NCBI RefSeq assembly: GCF_004363245.1
Contig: NZ_SNYV01000018.1
Location: 1 to 64,000, forward strand
DNA: 64,000 nt
Direction: 5' to 3'
Source: Sphingobacterium yanglingense
GTDB lineage: Bacteria > Bacteroidota > Bacteroidia > Sphingobacteriales > Sphingobacteriaceae
The notes under the pieces were generated by a model that saw only the letters and a program-made list of their open reading frames with translations, was not told where the DNA came from and searched no databases. Positions 32,801 through 42,041 of this stretch are shown piece after piece (position 1 is the stretch's first letter; the number at the start of each line of letters is the position of its first letter). Made by a program: the position numbers and the translations under genes.

Positions 32801-33533
32801 CTATGGAAAAGGACAGATGCGTAAGTACCTGAAAGAGGCACTGGATAGTTATCTGCGTGGCCGTACGATGGAGCAACTGAAGGAAAATCCATTGATGTAT
32901 AATGAAAATCAGCAGTATATACATTATAATAAAGGATCATTGGTCATGTACGCGATGAGTGATTTTCTTGGTGAGAAGGTTTTTAATTCGTTCTTGAAGC
33001 AATATGTCGCGCAGGTGGCATTTCAGGATGCGCCTTATACGACCTCATTAGAATTTGTTGATCTCTTGAAAAGAAATACCCCGGATTCGTTACAATATGC
33101 GATTAAAGATATGTACGAGACTATCACGTTGTACGATAATGTAATGCATAAAGTAACTTCCAAAAAAATAGCCGACAACAAATATCAGGTAGATATCATG
33201 TTTAATGTAGCCAAGTACCGGGCAGATGATAAAGGTAAGCGGGGGTATAGTGATGGTCGGAAGGGAGCGGATAGCCTGAAAGCTAAGGTAGACGGTAAGG
33301 ATATTGTTTCATTACCATTGGCCGATTATGTGGAGATCGGTGTTTTTGCAGAGCCTAAGAAATTGGATCGTGGTTTTCATACGGAAGAGGCAATTTACCT
33401 GAAAAAGCATAAAATAAATAAGATAGACAACAAGATTACGCTATTTGTGGACCAAAAACCATTTGAGGTAGGGGTAGATCCTTATAATAAATTGATCGAT
33501 GCCAACTCGGACGATAACCGAAAGCGCATTTAA
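29880..33533 (+). CDS. ABC-2 permease fused to an M1-family metallopeptidase domain
   Basis: The 1217-aa fusion has two sets of about six membrane helices in the first ~570 residues (ABC-2 permease). A large extracytoplasmic M1 aminopeptidase-like part follows, with zinc motif HELAH at 936-940 and a downstream glutamate in MLSESLAEY at about residue 960. The spacing between the second His and that Glu is one residue longer than in canonical M1 enzymes, and no GAMEN motif is visible, so peptidase activity or specificity may differ. The ATG at 29880 overlaps the ATPase gene end. This gene pair is a known Bacteroidota arrangement, but its substrate is not established. Confidence 0.9.
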   Translation: MFSTIFKFEIKRWLNTPTFYIYCFVFFVLSVAVMASALGMFDGATGTTSSPIKVNSPLNINGFLNGLSTFVYFLLPTIIGAAVYRDFKYQVHTVLFSYPLTKGTYLSAKFLSALVVTILVVFTTIIGFVVAQYLPGINNDLLGPTRAWAYLQALVLLVIPNLILFGAMVFGLVTFSRNIYVGFIFVLLLFVFQSLLGTLTQDMDNRYLVALLDPFGFEPIQYYTKYWTIEEQNTKDLPFMGVVLYNRLIWLGVAALILGFVYYTFSFAQNAFTFSRKTKGDRVVKDNFGSIIRVKLSDVKYSFSFLSRLKLAWNLSQYDFKYIVRNWTFIVIMVITVLMVLVVASTAGQMYGTETYPVTWKMLNTVGGVYSFFLQVLIFLFAGMLIQRAQTDRMNLLIDATAVPNWTMLLSKFFALLKMTCLVLLISMLSAIMYQTYQGYYHFEIGNYVKELFGLDMMKYLILILFALFVQSLFKNYMAGFMVCLFITIGVPMLSKIGIEQSIFKFNTGPGYSYSDMNGYGVFRNYMIYKIYWLLFAMVLTCLTLLLWRRGILSSAKERLSIARLRFKPTIYLPLMVFLGAFLSLGGAIYYHDNVSERYVSQIEKELEQVTYERQYKRYHKQAQPRIVDTKVLLDIYPRERNYYAEVLFKVENKSKVAIDTLFINYSEDVQHMEIGNDALLVMRDSLLHVNIYALRKPLMPQESMEIKSVLKNKANTFLKDKSPILENGTFINNSLFPSIGYSDNYELVDNEVRAKYKLPKRDRMADPTDSTALANTYISSEADWIQFETTISTAEDQIALAPGYLIKEWVKDGRRYFHYKMDQKMLNFYSFISARYAVKKEKWNGINLEIYYHKDHTFNLDRMMTSMKKSLGYYGTEFSPYQFQQMRIVEFPRTHGTFAQAFANTVPFSEAIGFIAKVDDDNPDQVDYPYSVTAHELAHQWWAHQVIGANVKGATMLSESLAEYSSLKVLEHTYGKGQMRKYLKEALDSYLRGRTMEQLKENPLMYNENQQYIHYNKGSLVMYAMSDFLGEKVFNSFLKQYVAQVAFQDAPYTTSLEFVDLLKRNTPDSLQYAIKDMYETITLYDNVMHKVTSKKIADNKYQVDIMFNVAKYRADDKGKRGYSDGRKGADSLKAKVDGKDIVSLPLADYVEIGVFAEPKKLDRGFHTEEAIYLKKHKINKIDNKITLFVDQKPFEVGVDPYNKLIDANSDDNRKRI

Positions 33534-33540
33534 GAGAAGG

Positions 33541-34104
33541 AGTTATGAAGTGAACAAGTTATCGAGTTATCAAGTGAACTAGTGAAGAGGGTGAAGGAGG
33601 TTATGTTAGCACGTCACTGCGAGAGAGACGAAGCAGTCTATGTTTAGAGGTGGGGAAGTTATGAAGTGAACAAGTTATCGAGTTAACAAGTGAAGAGGGT
33701 GAAGGAGGTTATGTTAGCACGTCACTGCGAGAGAAACGAAGCAGTCTATGTTTAGAGGTGGGGAAGTTATGAAGTGAACAAGTTATCGAGTTAACAAGTG
33801 AACTAGTGAAGAGGGTGAAGGAGGTTATGTTAGCACGTCACTGCGAGAGAGACGAAGCAGTCTATGTTTAGAGGTGGGGAAGTTATGAAGTGAACAAGTT
33901 ATCGAGTTAACAAGTGAAGAGGGTGAAGGAGGTTATGTTAGCACGTCACTGCGAGAGAAACGAAGCAGTCTATGTTTAGAGGTGGGGAAGTTATGAAGTG
34001 AACAAGTTATCGAGTTAACAAGTGAACTAGTGAAGAGGGTGAAGGAGGTTATGTTAGCACGTCACTGCGAGAGAAACGAAGCAGTCTGTGTTTAGAGGTG
34101 AGGA
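33541..34104. repeat. Five-unit nested tandem repeat
   Basis: Units begin at 33541, 33657, 33765, 33881 and 33989, with lengths 116, 108, 116, 108 and 116. Odd units carry an extra CTAGTGAA that even units lack, so the array grew by duplication of a 224-base pair of units. Each unit has AGTTATGAAGTGAACAAGTT, GAAGAGGGTGAAGGAGG and the palindrome ACGTCACTGCGAG...CGAAGCAGTCTAT. Units are nearly identical. From 34105 to 34322 only degraded relatives of these repeats are seen. Confidence 0.9.
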
Positions 34105-34322
34105 AGTTAGGCCTTTACGTCACTTCGACCTTGTGGAGTACTTGTTCCGATACATCGGAAGGTCTACAAACTGTATAGGGGTACTATATAGCTTTTAGAT
34201 TATCTACGATGAGCTACGCGAAGTAGCATTGGTCGGAGCGAAGAAGAAAATAGTACTTAGGATTTGGAGCTTAGTGTTTAGATTGGAGAGACTTATCATT
34301 TGGGATCAGCCTAGCTAAAAAG

Positions 34323-34355
34323 AGAACGCCTTAGGCTTATTGCCTAAGGCGTTCT
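34323..34355. terminator. Strong bidirectional hairpin terminator
   Basis: AGAACGCCTTAGGC, loop TTATT and GCCTAAGGCGTTCT make a perfect 14-bp stem just past the stop of the leftward TlpA gene (34390). A similar AACGCCTGAG hairpin ends the mirror-image locus at 54562, so the two loci share a terminator type. Confidence 0.8.
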
Positions 34356-34389
34356 GACCACTATATAAGGCCTTGACAGGGTATTGAGG

Positions 34390-35859
34390 TTAGCCTTTAT
34401 AAGGTTTCTTTGCAGATTCGATCAATTCTTTCATCTCCATTTTGATATAATCTACATTGGGACTGGAGCCCGTAAGAAAGTAACGGATGTTGCCTTCTTT
34501 GTCTATTATAAATTTGGCAGGAATCCCTTGGACATCATATTTAGCAGCCATAACTTGGCCGGTAACTGCATCTTTCTGGTCATCATATAATACCTCAAAT
34601 GGATAGTTGTTTTTCTCAATAAAGGATACTACATTTTTTTTGTAGTCTTTGTCTCGCTCCCAGGTGTTGATGAATAGAAATTGTACTTCTTTATCATCTG
34701 CATATTGGGCTTGTGCGGCCTGCATACCCGGGAATGAACGGATACAAGGTTGACACCAGGTGGCCCAGAAATCAAGTACGATGACTTTGCCTTTTAAGCT
34801 TGCTAATGACACTTTTTCACCTTTCAAATTGAGAAGCTCAAATGCAGGAGCAGGTTTGAAGGTTGCCATCTCCTTGATATGATCGCGGATGGATTTGACA
34901 AGGTCTTCTTTGAGACCGGCATTGAAGCCTTGATACCCCTGCATAGAACCATTCAGATCGGCATAGAGTGTCTTTAGATCGGGCTCAACATTGAATTGTC
35001 CCTTGGCATATAGCTTGGCTAAAATATTGTATGCCTCTAATTTTCGTCCGGTAGCCATCAAGGATTTGTAATAGACATTAGAAAGTGCATCCGCTTGCTC
35101 AGGAGCTACCTGTAATGCATTTTCGATGAGTTCTAATGCCTCGGTGTATTTGCCTTGATTGACAAGGATATTGACATAGGCGGACATGGAGCTCGCATAC
35201 CCCATAGAAGCAAAGCGGGCTTTATTGTCTTTTTGTTCTTCGGGCAGTGTTATGTAATAATATGCATCATCCATAACTGTCTTGAGGAGGGGGGTAGCAT
35301 TGGTGGTATCACCAGCGCTCAAGAGTCTATTTGCGACTGGGAGATAGCCGTTCCCTCTCCAAAAACGTTCTTGCATCTGCTCGAGAGTTGCAATAGCTTT
35401 TGGGGCATTACCATCTGTTGCATAGCTACCTGCTAAGCTGGATAGAGCATAGTCGTAGGTCAGCTCGTCACCTGGGAAGTTTTTTAAGGGCCACTTTTTG
35501 ATAAGCTGCTGATAGGCCTTTTCTTTTTCAGTAGTACCTTCGGCTTTGTACATGACCTCTTGCATGAAAACATCTCGTGTTAGTCTGCCTTTTGGAAATT
35601 TTTTCATGGCGATAGTCTCCAAAGGAGCCATTTTATCTTCGTGGCCTAGTGCACGTAGTAGATTCAGTGTGGTGCTGTATTCATCTTCCGTTTTGTAATT
35701 TTTTGATTCAGCAATAAGTACAGCGGCTAGTGAGTCCTTTTGTGCTATTGTTCCCTCTTCCCAGATAGGCCTATACTGTTGGAATTTGTCGAGCTCTTGC
35801 TGTTGTCCATAGGCCAGTCCGGCCGTAAAGGTAAGTGCTATCAATAGTGTTTTTTTCAT
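34390..35859 (-). CDS. TlpA-family thioredoxin with helical repeat region
   Basis: The 489-aa exported protein has a signal peptide ending at LAYGQQ, about 300 residues of TPR-like helices (ALELIENALQVAPEQADALSNVYYKSLMATGR), and a C-terminal TlpA domain with WCQPC (Cys369, Cys372) and the cis-Pro loop VQGIPAKFIID. The intact CxxC supports disulfide reductase or oxidase activity in the periplasm. It ends the sigma-FecR-SusC-SusD operon, starting 11 bases after SusD. It is equivalent in architecture to the 668-aa protein at 49730. Confidence 0.92.
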   Translation of the reverse strand: MKKTLLIALTFTAGLAYGQQQELDKFQQYRPIWEEGTIAQKDSLAAVLIAESKNYKTEDEYSTTLNLLRALGHEDKMAPLETIAMKKFPKGRLTRDVFMQEVMYKAEGTTEKEKAYQQLIKKWPLKNFPGDELTYDYALSSLAGSYATDGNAPKAIATLEQMQERFWRGNGYLPVANRLLSAGDTTNATPLLKTVMDDAYYYITLPEEQKDNKARFASMGYASSMSAYVNILVNQGKYTEALELIENALQVAPEQADALSNVYYKSLMATGRKLEAYNILAKLYAKGQFNVEPDLKTLYADLNGSMQGYQGFNAGLKEDLVKSIRDHIKEMATFKPAPAFELLNLKGEKVSLASLKGKVIVLDFWATWCQPCIRSFPGMQAAQAQYADDKEVQFLFINTWERDKDYKKNVVSFIEKNNYPFEVLYDDQKDAVTGQVMAAKYDVQGIPAKFIIDKEGNIRYFLTGSSPNVDYIKMEMKELIESAKKPYKG

Positions 35860-35870
35860 CTGTATTTTTC

Positions 35871-37283
35871 TTATTTTGATACGTTCTGTTCTATATTACC
35901 ATTGCCGGGGTTGTCTAAAGCGCCTTGAGGTATGGGCATAATCCATAGGTGTGATGTAGGTGACAGTTGATAGTTTGCGCCCACTTCGGTCTTGTTGAAT
36001 GTTCTTTTATAAGTGTCTTCTTTGTTGAGTCTACGTATATCTGCAAATGGCATGATAGAGAATATCAATTCATTTTGTTTGGTTCGTTGTATCCATTTTA
36101 TGGCCTGTGCGGCATCGGAGGTCTGTAGATCAGCGTATTTATCAGCTAGTATCCGGGTTTTTCGAACAGCATTTAATGCTGTTAGGGCTTCGTCTACTTT
36201 TCCTGAACGAGCTAGGGCCTCAGCTTTAATGAGGTATACTTCTACGGTGGTGAGACCTTGAAGATTGTGATATCCAGTCATTGTGCTGGTATAATAGGTA
36301 TCCGGACCTACAGTACGTAGCTTCCAACGGGACAAGAATTTGGCATCTCCGTCTTCAAATCCAGATGCCCTATCGACACGTAACGCATATTCTGTGGTAC
36401 GATAGCTCGAAGCGTCGTTACCATGGCGAAAATAGTAGTTTTCGACATAACTGTGATCAACAGGTGTTTCCTTCAACGTATAATCCAATGGAGATTCTAT
36501 TCGTGACTTGTTCTGTTCGTGATAGTTGAGCCAATTGAAAAGCTTATCATTGATGGATAAAGCCTTCTCTGCTTGTTGCAAGGCCAATGGGTAGTTGCCC
36601 ATCTGTAGATAAATCCGAGCAAGTAATGCATGAGCAGCACCTTGTCCGGGATGCAATACCGTAAGTCCAGTAGTAGGCAAATCCGGTAGTGAGTTCGCTA
36701 TTTCACTGATCATAAATTGATACAATTCTTCAATGCTGACCTGTGTGTGCGGGGCACCGACATCAGCGCTTAAGATTAGTGGTACCGATTTAAGGCTCGC
36801 AGATGTGGCTGCATCGTAGGTCGCTGCATAATAATTGGCCAGGATATAGTAGTTGAGCGCACGGATCACTTTGGCAGTAGCGACTAATTCTTTGCGTTGT
36901 TGTTCACTAGACTCCGTCATTTTATCTCCATTGGCTATAATGAGGTTGCATGTCGAAATACTGGCATAGCTCTGATAGTAGGTGTCTTCGTCAGCATTAT
37001 TTAATTCGATGCGATCTGAATTCTCCCGCCAAAAGTAGTTCGCATCCCATAGTCGATAGTAGTTGAGATTGGCGCTGGACACAAAACGATCATTGAGCAG
37101 AATTGTACTCTGCGTTGTGCGGGTATGGTGTACGGTATATTCATCGCGTAGAAGCGGTTCGAAATCAGCATAAGTTACGGGCATCTTTTGACCCTTCGGA
37201 AGAATGTTTAGGTAATCGTTGCAAGATACTGCGCTTGTTGCGATAAAACCTAGAATGATATATTTTAAAATTTGATGTTTCAT
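35871..37283 (-). CDS. SusD/RagB-family lipoprotein
   Basis: The 470-aa lipoprotein has Cys21 in SAVSC, SusD repeats (ALLARIYLQMGNYPLALQQAEKAL), YLIKAEALARSGKVDEALTALN and a terminal LWIMPIPQGALDNPGNG. It pairs with the SusC encoded 10 bases upstream. I chose the ATG at 37283, which starts the signal peptide; the longer frame lies within SusC. Confidence 0.94.
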   Translation of the reverse strand: MKHQILKYIILGFIATSAVSCNDYLNILPKGQKMPVTYADFEPLLRDEYTVHHTRTTQSTILLNDRFVSSANLNYYRLWDANYFWRENSDRIELNNADEDTYYQSYASISTCNLIIANGDKMTESSEQQRKELVATAKVIRALNYYILANYYAATYDAATSASLKSVPLILSADVGAPHTQVSIEELYQFMISEIANSLPDLPTTGLTVLHPGQGAAHALLARIYLQMGNYPLALQQAEKALSINDKLFNWLNYHEQNKSRIESPLDYTLKETPVDHSYVENYYFRHGNDASSYRTTEYALRVDRASGFEDGDAKFLSRWKLRTVGPDTYYTSTMTGYHNLQGLTTVEVYLIKAEALARSGKVDEALTALNAVRKTRILADKYADLQTSDAAQAIKWIQRTKQNELIFSIMPFADIRRLNKEDTYKRTFNKTEVGANYQLSPTSHLWIMPIPQGALDNPGNGNIEQNVSK

Positions 37284-37293
37284 ATGGATGCTA

Positions 37294-40200
37294 TTATAAA
37301 TTGATATAAAGTCCGAATACATAATTAGGTCTGCGGTAGCCATTCAACATGTTTTTTGCATTCTTGCTTTTTGCAAAAAGAGCAACATTCTCTGCATTCA
37401 TCTGAAGCCTTGCACCCGGTATTTTTAGTCTGTTTAAGTAGCTGGTCGGTATGCGGTATGCCAAACTTATATTACGGATATTAAGGTTATTGGCACTGAC
37501 GACATTGACATCAGCATTTCGATAAATATTTTCACTTTGCGAATTGTACAATCCTTGTTCCTCTGGAAATACTAGACGTGGAATATCTGTAAAAGCTTCA
37601 TCACCGGCTTTAACCCAGCGGTTGGCGATATCTTTATTGACGATACGGATGTTGGCAAACTGCGATGAACCGCCTAGATAAGGTAGATCTGTGTTACGGA
37701 TCTTGTGTCCAGCTTCGTAGGTCATCATAATAGAAAAATCAAAATCGCCATAGCTTAAACTATTGGTCCAAGAGAATGTATGTGTCGGGACTGTAGAACC
37801 GATATATACAACAGATTCTAGGGTCGATGGGGTAGATGTCACAGCTTCTCCTTTGTCGTTATATACCTGAGGTATTCCTTGATTATTCAAACCTGCCCAG
37901 CTATAACCATAAATGGATTGATAAGGATTACCTACGCGGGGGAATGCACCCGGTTGGTCTATCTGTAGAAAGTATACTGGTGCTTCTACATCTACATAAC
38001 TAACTCTATTTTTGTTGTAGGCGTGGAGGAAATTGGTGCTCCAATTGAATTTTTTATTTTTAAATACGAGTGCTCCCAATGTAGTTTCAATACCATGGTT
38101 GGTCATTCCCCCGTTGTTGAGACTGTAGGTACTATAACCAAACCCTTCTGTAGGAATACCCTGTGCACTAGCTAATAGATCTTCGCCTTTTTTTCGATAG
38201 TAATCTATGCTACCCGTAATACGATTGTTCCATAGAGAGAAATCAGTTCCAATATTAGTGGTCGTTGTTTTTTCCCAGGATAGTAATGGATTGGGGCGAC
38301 TACTTACAGACCCCGATATGCCTCCTACATTGGGATTGGTACCGTAGTAGGTCGTAAGATAAGGACTGACATTTTGTGCAATATTACCGCCTATACCGTA
38401 TGAGGCACGTAGCTTTAATTGATTGATTACTTCTATATTAAAGAAAGATTCTTTGTCAATATTCCACCCTGCACCAAGCGACCAGATCGGTTTATCTTGA
38501 TACTTGGAGCTGGTACCCCATAGGTTAGAACGATCATACCGGATACTTCCACTTAAAAGATACTTATTGAGGTAAGAATATCCTGCGTTGGCATAAAAGG
38601 AAACATAACGACGTACAATATCATAGCGACCGTAGACATCAGATCGCTGATCAAATTGTGCATATCCGCCCATTACTCCTCCGCCGGATCCTATTCCAGG
38701 AGTTAACATTTCGTATGTCAGGACCATCGGATCGTAGTTGTGCAGGGTTTGATTTGTTCTGAGATAGTTGTTATTGCGGATTTCGGTACCTAAGATGGCG
38801 TTAAGACTATGCTTTTCATCGAAGCTCTTGTCAATATTAACCTGTTGACGGAAGGTATAGCCATTACTGTTTTGTTCGTTGTTGGCAAAGATATGGCCAT
38901 AGGGTAGCAAGTACCGCAATTGTCCATTGATATTTCGAGCAAAGCTATTGACTCTATTGCGGACATAAAAGGAGTTTTTGTCATATAGTGTTTCTTCTTT
39001 CGAACGATTGTACTCGTATTGAAACGAACCCATGTAAGAAATCCAATCTGCTAATTTGACGTCGAGTTTAATATAGCTTCTATTCCCTAAGTTCTTCTGA
39101 TCACCAATATTGTTACTGATCTCATTCAATGGATCTATATCCATATTGTAGAGCTTGTTATTACGGATAATATCCCTTGTTTGTAGGCTTAAGCGAGATT
39201 CTGCTGTAGAGATGAAATTGCTGCCATCGCTGTTTTTAAGACCATCATAGGGCATGTAAATAAACTGCGGATTTAGCAGATTATAGTTTTGGTTTTTCTG
39301 TGAACCATAGGTCAAGAAAGTCGCGAGTTCTACGCTAAGCCAATTGGTAATCTGGGTCGTGTTTCGTAAGTTAATACCGAGGTTGTCATCTTTACTATAT
39401 ATATCCTCTTTTAGATTTTTCTTGTATGTTACGGAAGAATAAAAGCGGTTTTTCTCACTTCCGTTGGCGAGGTTAATATTGTACTGTTGGGCAAAGGGAT
39501 TTCGCTTGCCATATTTCTCTAGATCATCAAAATAGCGATAGCCGTGATTTGCCATTTCATCTAATCTGTCATTCATCTCGGCTTCGGTTATTTTTCCAGC
39601 ATATTGCTGTAAGATCGTTTGAATACCCCGTGTGGGATAGATCATCTGATTGAGCCAACCACTCGCACCAGCAGCAGATAAGGTATCTAGCTTTGGATTG
39701 CGTTGTGCCCACTCGCGCTCTATACCAATTATATCTGCAGCCGAGGTAAGCCGGCTTGTATTGTAATAATAGGGGGTATGGGTAATTACGGCAGAGGCAT
39801 TGATCTCTGTTCCATTGCTTTTTCCTTTTTTGGTTACAATGACGACTACTCCATTGGCTGCTCGAGACCCATAAATAGAGGCTGCTGCTGCATCTCTCAA
39901 GATAGTGATAGATTCGACATCTTCGAGATTTAAATTAGGGAGTGTCTCTTTAATATTCCCGTTGAATTGAATGTCGTTGTTTTCAATTGGGAATCCATCT
40001 ACTACAAATAAAGGATTTGTAATACCATTCATAGATGTGGTGCCTCGTATGCGGCCATCGTGATAACCTGCGATACGACCTTCCAATAGCGAACTCAAGC
40101 TGTTGAGACGTTGCTGTTCTAAGCTCTTCTTGGGCAGTGAACCGAATGCACCGGTAGCGCGTTCTTTTGGAATGGTCTGATAGCCTGTGCTCACGCTAAG

Positions 40201-40806
40201 GGCGATTTCTTCGATCTCAGCAGTTAATAGGGGTAATACCAGATTGCCCAGCTGGGGTCTCGCTGCAACTTCTATGGTCTGGTGGCCCAAAAAAGAAATC
40301 TGTAGCGTCCCGGTACGGCTATTACTTTCTATTACAAAATTGCCGTTATCATTACTAGAGACTGCAATGTCCGTATTCTTTAGACGTACACTAGCTCCGG
40401 CAAGTGCTGCTCCTGATTCATTCACAACCTTGCCTGAGAAGGTGAAGCTTTGAGCCTCTTCGGCCTTTGTGACTTCTCTACTGCCTTCACGTGCCTTTGG
40501 GGCAGTGGTGTTCTTAAGTAGTATGTTTTTTTGAACGATCTTGTACTCTATATTGGTCTTTGCGAATGTCTGCGCCAGTACCTGATCGATTGATCCGTTA
40601 TTGACCTCGATATTGACCTGAGGAAATTGAATACTGCTTTCGTCGTAAACAAAGCGGTAGCCACTCTGCTTCTCGATCGAGTACATGACTTCCTTGGCAT
40701 TTGTCTGTCTAAACTTGAGCGTAATCTGCGAAAACGCATTTGATGAAAACAATGCAACAGATGCAGCGAGTGAAAGAATCCAATGGTTAAATTTGATTTT
40801 CTTCAT
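37294..40806 (-). CDS. SusC-family TonB-dependent transporter with STN domain
   Basis: The 1170-aa protein has a signal peptide, an STN domain (about 28-100, KFRQTNAKEVMYSIEKQSGY), a regulatory-like beta domain (GKVVNESGAALAGASVRL), the junction STGYQTIPKERATGAFG and a plug (RIRGTTSMNG, LFVVDGFPI, ILRDAAAASIYGSRAANG). A barrel ends in FGLYINL. It belongs to the same TGYQ-KERATG subgroup as the transporters at 6659 and 44772. The STN domain ties it to the FecR encoded 34 bases upstream. Confidence 0.95.
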   Translation of the reverse strand: MKKIKFNHWILSLAASVALFSSNAFSQITLKFRQTNAKEVMYSIEKQSGYRFVYDESSIQFPQVNIEVNNGSIDQVLAQTFAKTNIEYKIVQKNILLKNTTAPKAREGSREVTKAEEAQSFTFSGKVVNESGAALAGASVRLKNTDIAVSSNDNGNFVIESNSRTGTLQISFLGHQTIEVAARPQLGNLVLPLLTAEIEEIALSVSTGYQTIPKERATGAFGSLPKKSLEQQRLNSLSSLLEGRIAGYHDGRIRGTTSMNGITNPLFVVDGFPIENNDIQFNGNIKETLPNLNLEDVESITILRDAAAASIYGSRAANGVVVIVTKKGKSNGTEINASAVITHTPYYYNTSRLTSAADIIGIEREWAQRNPKLDTLSAAGASGWLNQMIYPTRGIQTILQQYAGKITEAEMNDRLDEMANHGYRYFDDLEKYGKRNPFAQQYNINLANGSEKNRFYSSVTYKKNLKEDIYSKDDNLGINLRNTTQITNWLSVELATFLTYGSQKNQNYNLLNPQFIYMPYDGLKNSDGSNFISTAESRLSLQTRDIIRNNKLYNMDIDPLNEISNNIGDQKNLGNRSYIKLDVKLADWISYMGSFQYEYNRSKEETLYDKNSFYVRNRVNSFARNINGQLRYLLPYGHIFANNEQNSNGYTFRQQVNIDKSFDEKHSLNAILGTEIRNNNYLRTNQTLHNYDPMVLTYEMLTPGIGSGGGVMGGYAQFDQRSDVYGRYDIVRRYVSFYANAGYSYLNKYLLSGSIRYDRSNLWGTSSKYQDKPIWSLGAGWNIDKESFFNIEVINQLKLRASYGIGGNIAQNVSPYLTTYYGTNPNVGGISGSVSSRPNPLLSWEKTTTTNIGTDFSLWNNRITGSIDYYRKKGEDLLASAQGIPTEGFGYSTYSLNNGGMTNHGIETTLGALVFKNKKFNWSTNFLHAYNKNRVSYVDVEAPVYFLQIDQPGAFPRVGNPYQSIYGYSWAGLNNQGIPQVYNDKGEAVTSTPSTLESVVYIGSTVPTHTFSWTNSLSYGDFDFSIMMTYEAGHKIRNTDLPYLGGSSQFANIRIVNKDIANRWVKAGDEAFTDIPRLVFPEEQGLYNSQSENIYRNADVNVVSANNLNIRNISLAYRIPTSYLNRLKIPGARLQMNAENVALFAKSKNAKNMLNGYRRPNYVFGLYINL

Positions 40807-40840
40807 ACGGTTGTACTTCTTTATAAATGTTAGGTTAGTT

Positions 40841-41965
40841 TTACTTTTTTATGTCTAAATAGACGGTTCGTCCTTCTATCTCACAGTTGATGTCGAAGTA
40901 GGATAGGATCTGGACGATATCATATAGATTGACTTTTCGTGGGATTTCTCCAGTAATCTGTCGTGTAGGGATAGTTTTATTCCTGAATACAAACTGAACG
41001 TCGTACCAGCGTTCGATCTGAGCAGTAATATCCTGCACACTGCTCTTTTTGAACTTGAACAATCCGTTTTTCCAGGCTGTGACTCGGTCTATATCGGCGT
41101 TTTGTTTTAATAGTTTTCCGGAGTTGGATACGGCCTGTTGGCCTGGGGCGAGTATCATCGCAGCCGGGCTAGGGCTTGCTCCGCTAGATACACTGACTTT
41201 GCCATGCGCCAATGCGGTAGTAGTTATACTGTTTGGATAGGAGCTGATATTGAAGCCAGTACCCAATACTTGGATATGTTGATCTTTGGTATGTACTTTA
41301 AATGGCTTTTTGGGGTTGTGCTTAATTTCAAAATAGGCTTCGCCGATGAGTTCTACCTCGCGGCTATCACCTGTGAATGTCGTTGGATAGCGTAGTTGCG
41401 AGCCGGCATTGAGCCATACTTCGGAACCATCGCTGAGCACGACTTTAAACTGTCCACCCCTAGGGGTCTCTAAGGTGTTTAGAGATGCTGTCGATATCCC
41501 CTTTTCTGAAAGGTTAAGATTCTGTCCATCGATAAGAATGTCTCCCTGCCCGCTTGCTATAGCAGTATTGCCATCTAATTTGAATTGCTCGCCATTGGCA
41601 AGAACAAGCAATGCTTTGTCGCTGCCGGCATTTATAGCTTCGAAGCGAGCTTGTTGCTCGGTGTCATAGGTGTTGATGGACTGGAATCTATATAAAATAC
41701 CGGATACTGAGGCTATAATAAGGATGGCGGCAGCGGAACTGTACCATAACGTACGGAGCTTTCTGGTACGGCGTGGGCTTATCTCTCTGATGATATTAGA
41801 AGTTATCTGATCTAAATTGATCTGGAGCTCGTCGTCCGAAAGTTTGTTGTGGGACTGATTGGCAACATGGAGGTAATAATTGTCCAAGATTGTTTTCTCT
41901 TCCTTGTCTAGCACTTGGCCTGAGCGATACTTCTGTAGTATTGTTTTAATATTTTGTTGTTCCAT
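40841..41965 (-). CDS. FecR-family anti-sigma factor
   Basis: The 374-aa protein has a cytoplasmic N-terminus, one membrane helix (about residues 70-90, WYSSAAAILIIASVSGIL), the FecR core (LSDGSEVWLNAGSQLRYPTTF...VELIGEAYFEI, IQVLGTGFNISSY) and a DUF4974 C-terminal domain (WYDVQFVFRNKTIPTRQITGEI). It lies between the ECF sigma and SusC genes and should hold the sigma factor until SusC signals. Confidence 0.94.
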   Translation of the reverse strand: MEQQNIKTILQKYRSGQVLDKEEKTILDNYYLHVANQSHNKLSDDELQINLDQITSNIIREISPRRTRKLRTLWYSSAAAILIIASVSGILYRFQSINTYDTEQQARFEAINAGSDKALLVLANGEQFKLDGNTAIASGQGDILIDGQNLNLSEKGISTASLNTLETPRGGQFKVVLSDGSEVWLNAGSQLRYPTTFTGDSREVELIGEAYFEIKHNPKKPFKVHTKDQHIQVLGTGFNISSYPNSITTTALAHGKVSVSSGASPSPAAMILAPGQQAVSNSGKLLKQNADIDRVTAWKNGLFKFKKSSVQDITAQIERWYDVQFVFRNKTIPTRQITGEIPRKVNLYDIVQILSYFDINCEIEGRTVYLDIKK

Positions 41966-42041
41966 CTTGATTAGGTTCCTAAAGCCGACATTTATGACGG
42001 TTAGTTAATAGTATTAACAGGCAACCTGAACGAAGGGAGTA

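Noticed and set aside
33541..34104. CRISPR array
   Set aside because: Whole 108-116 bp units are nearly identical with no variable spacers, and no cas genes are nearby.
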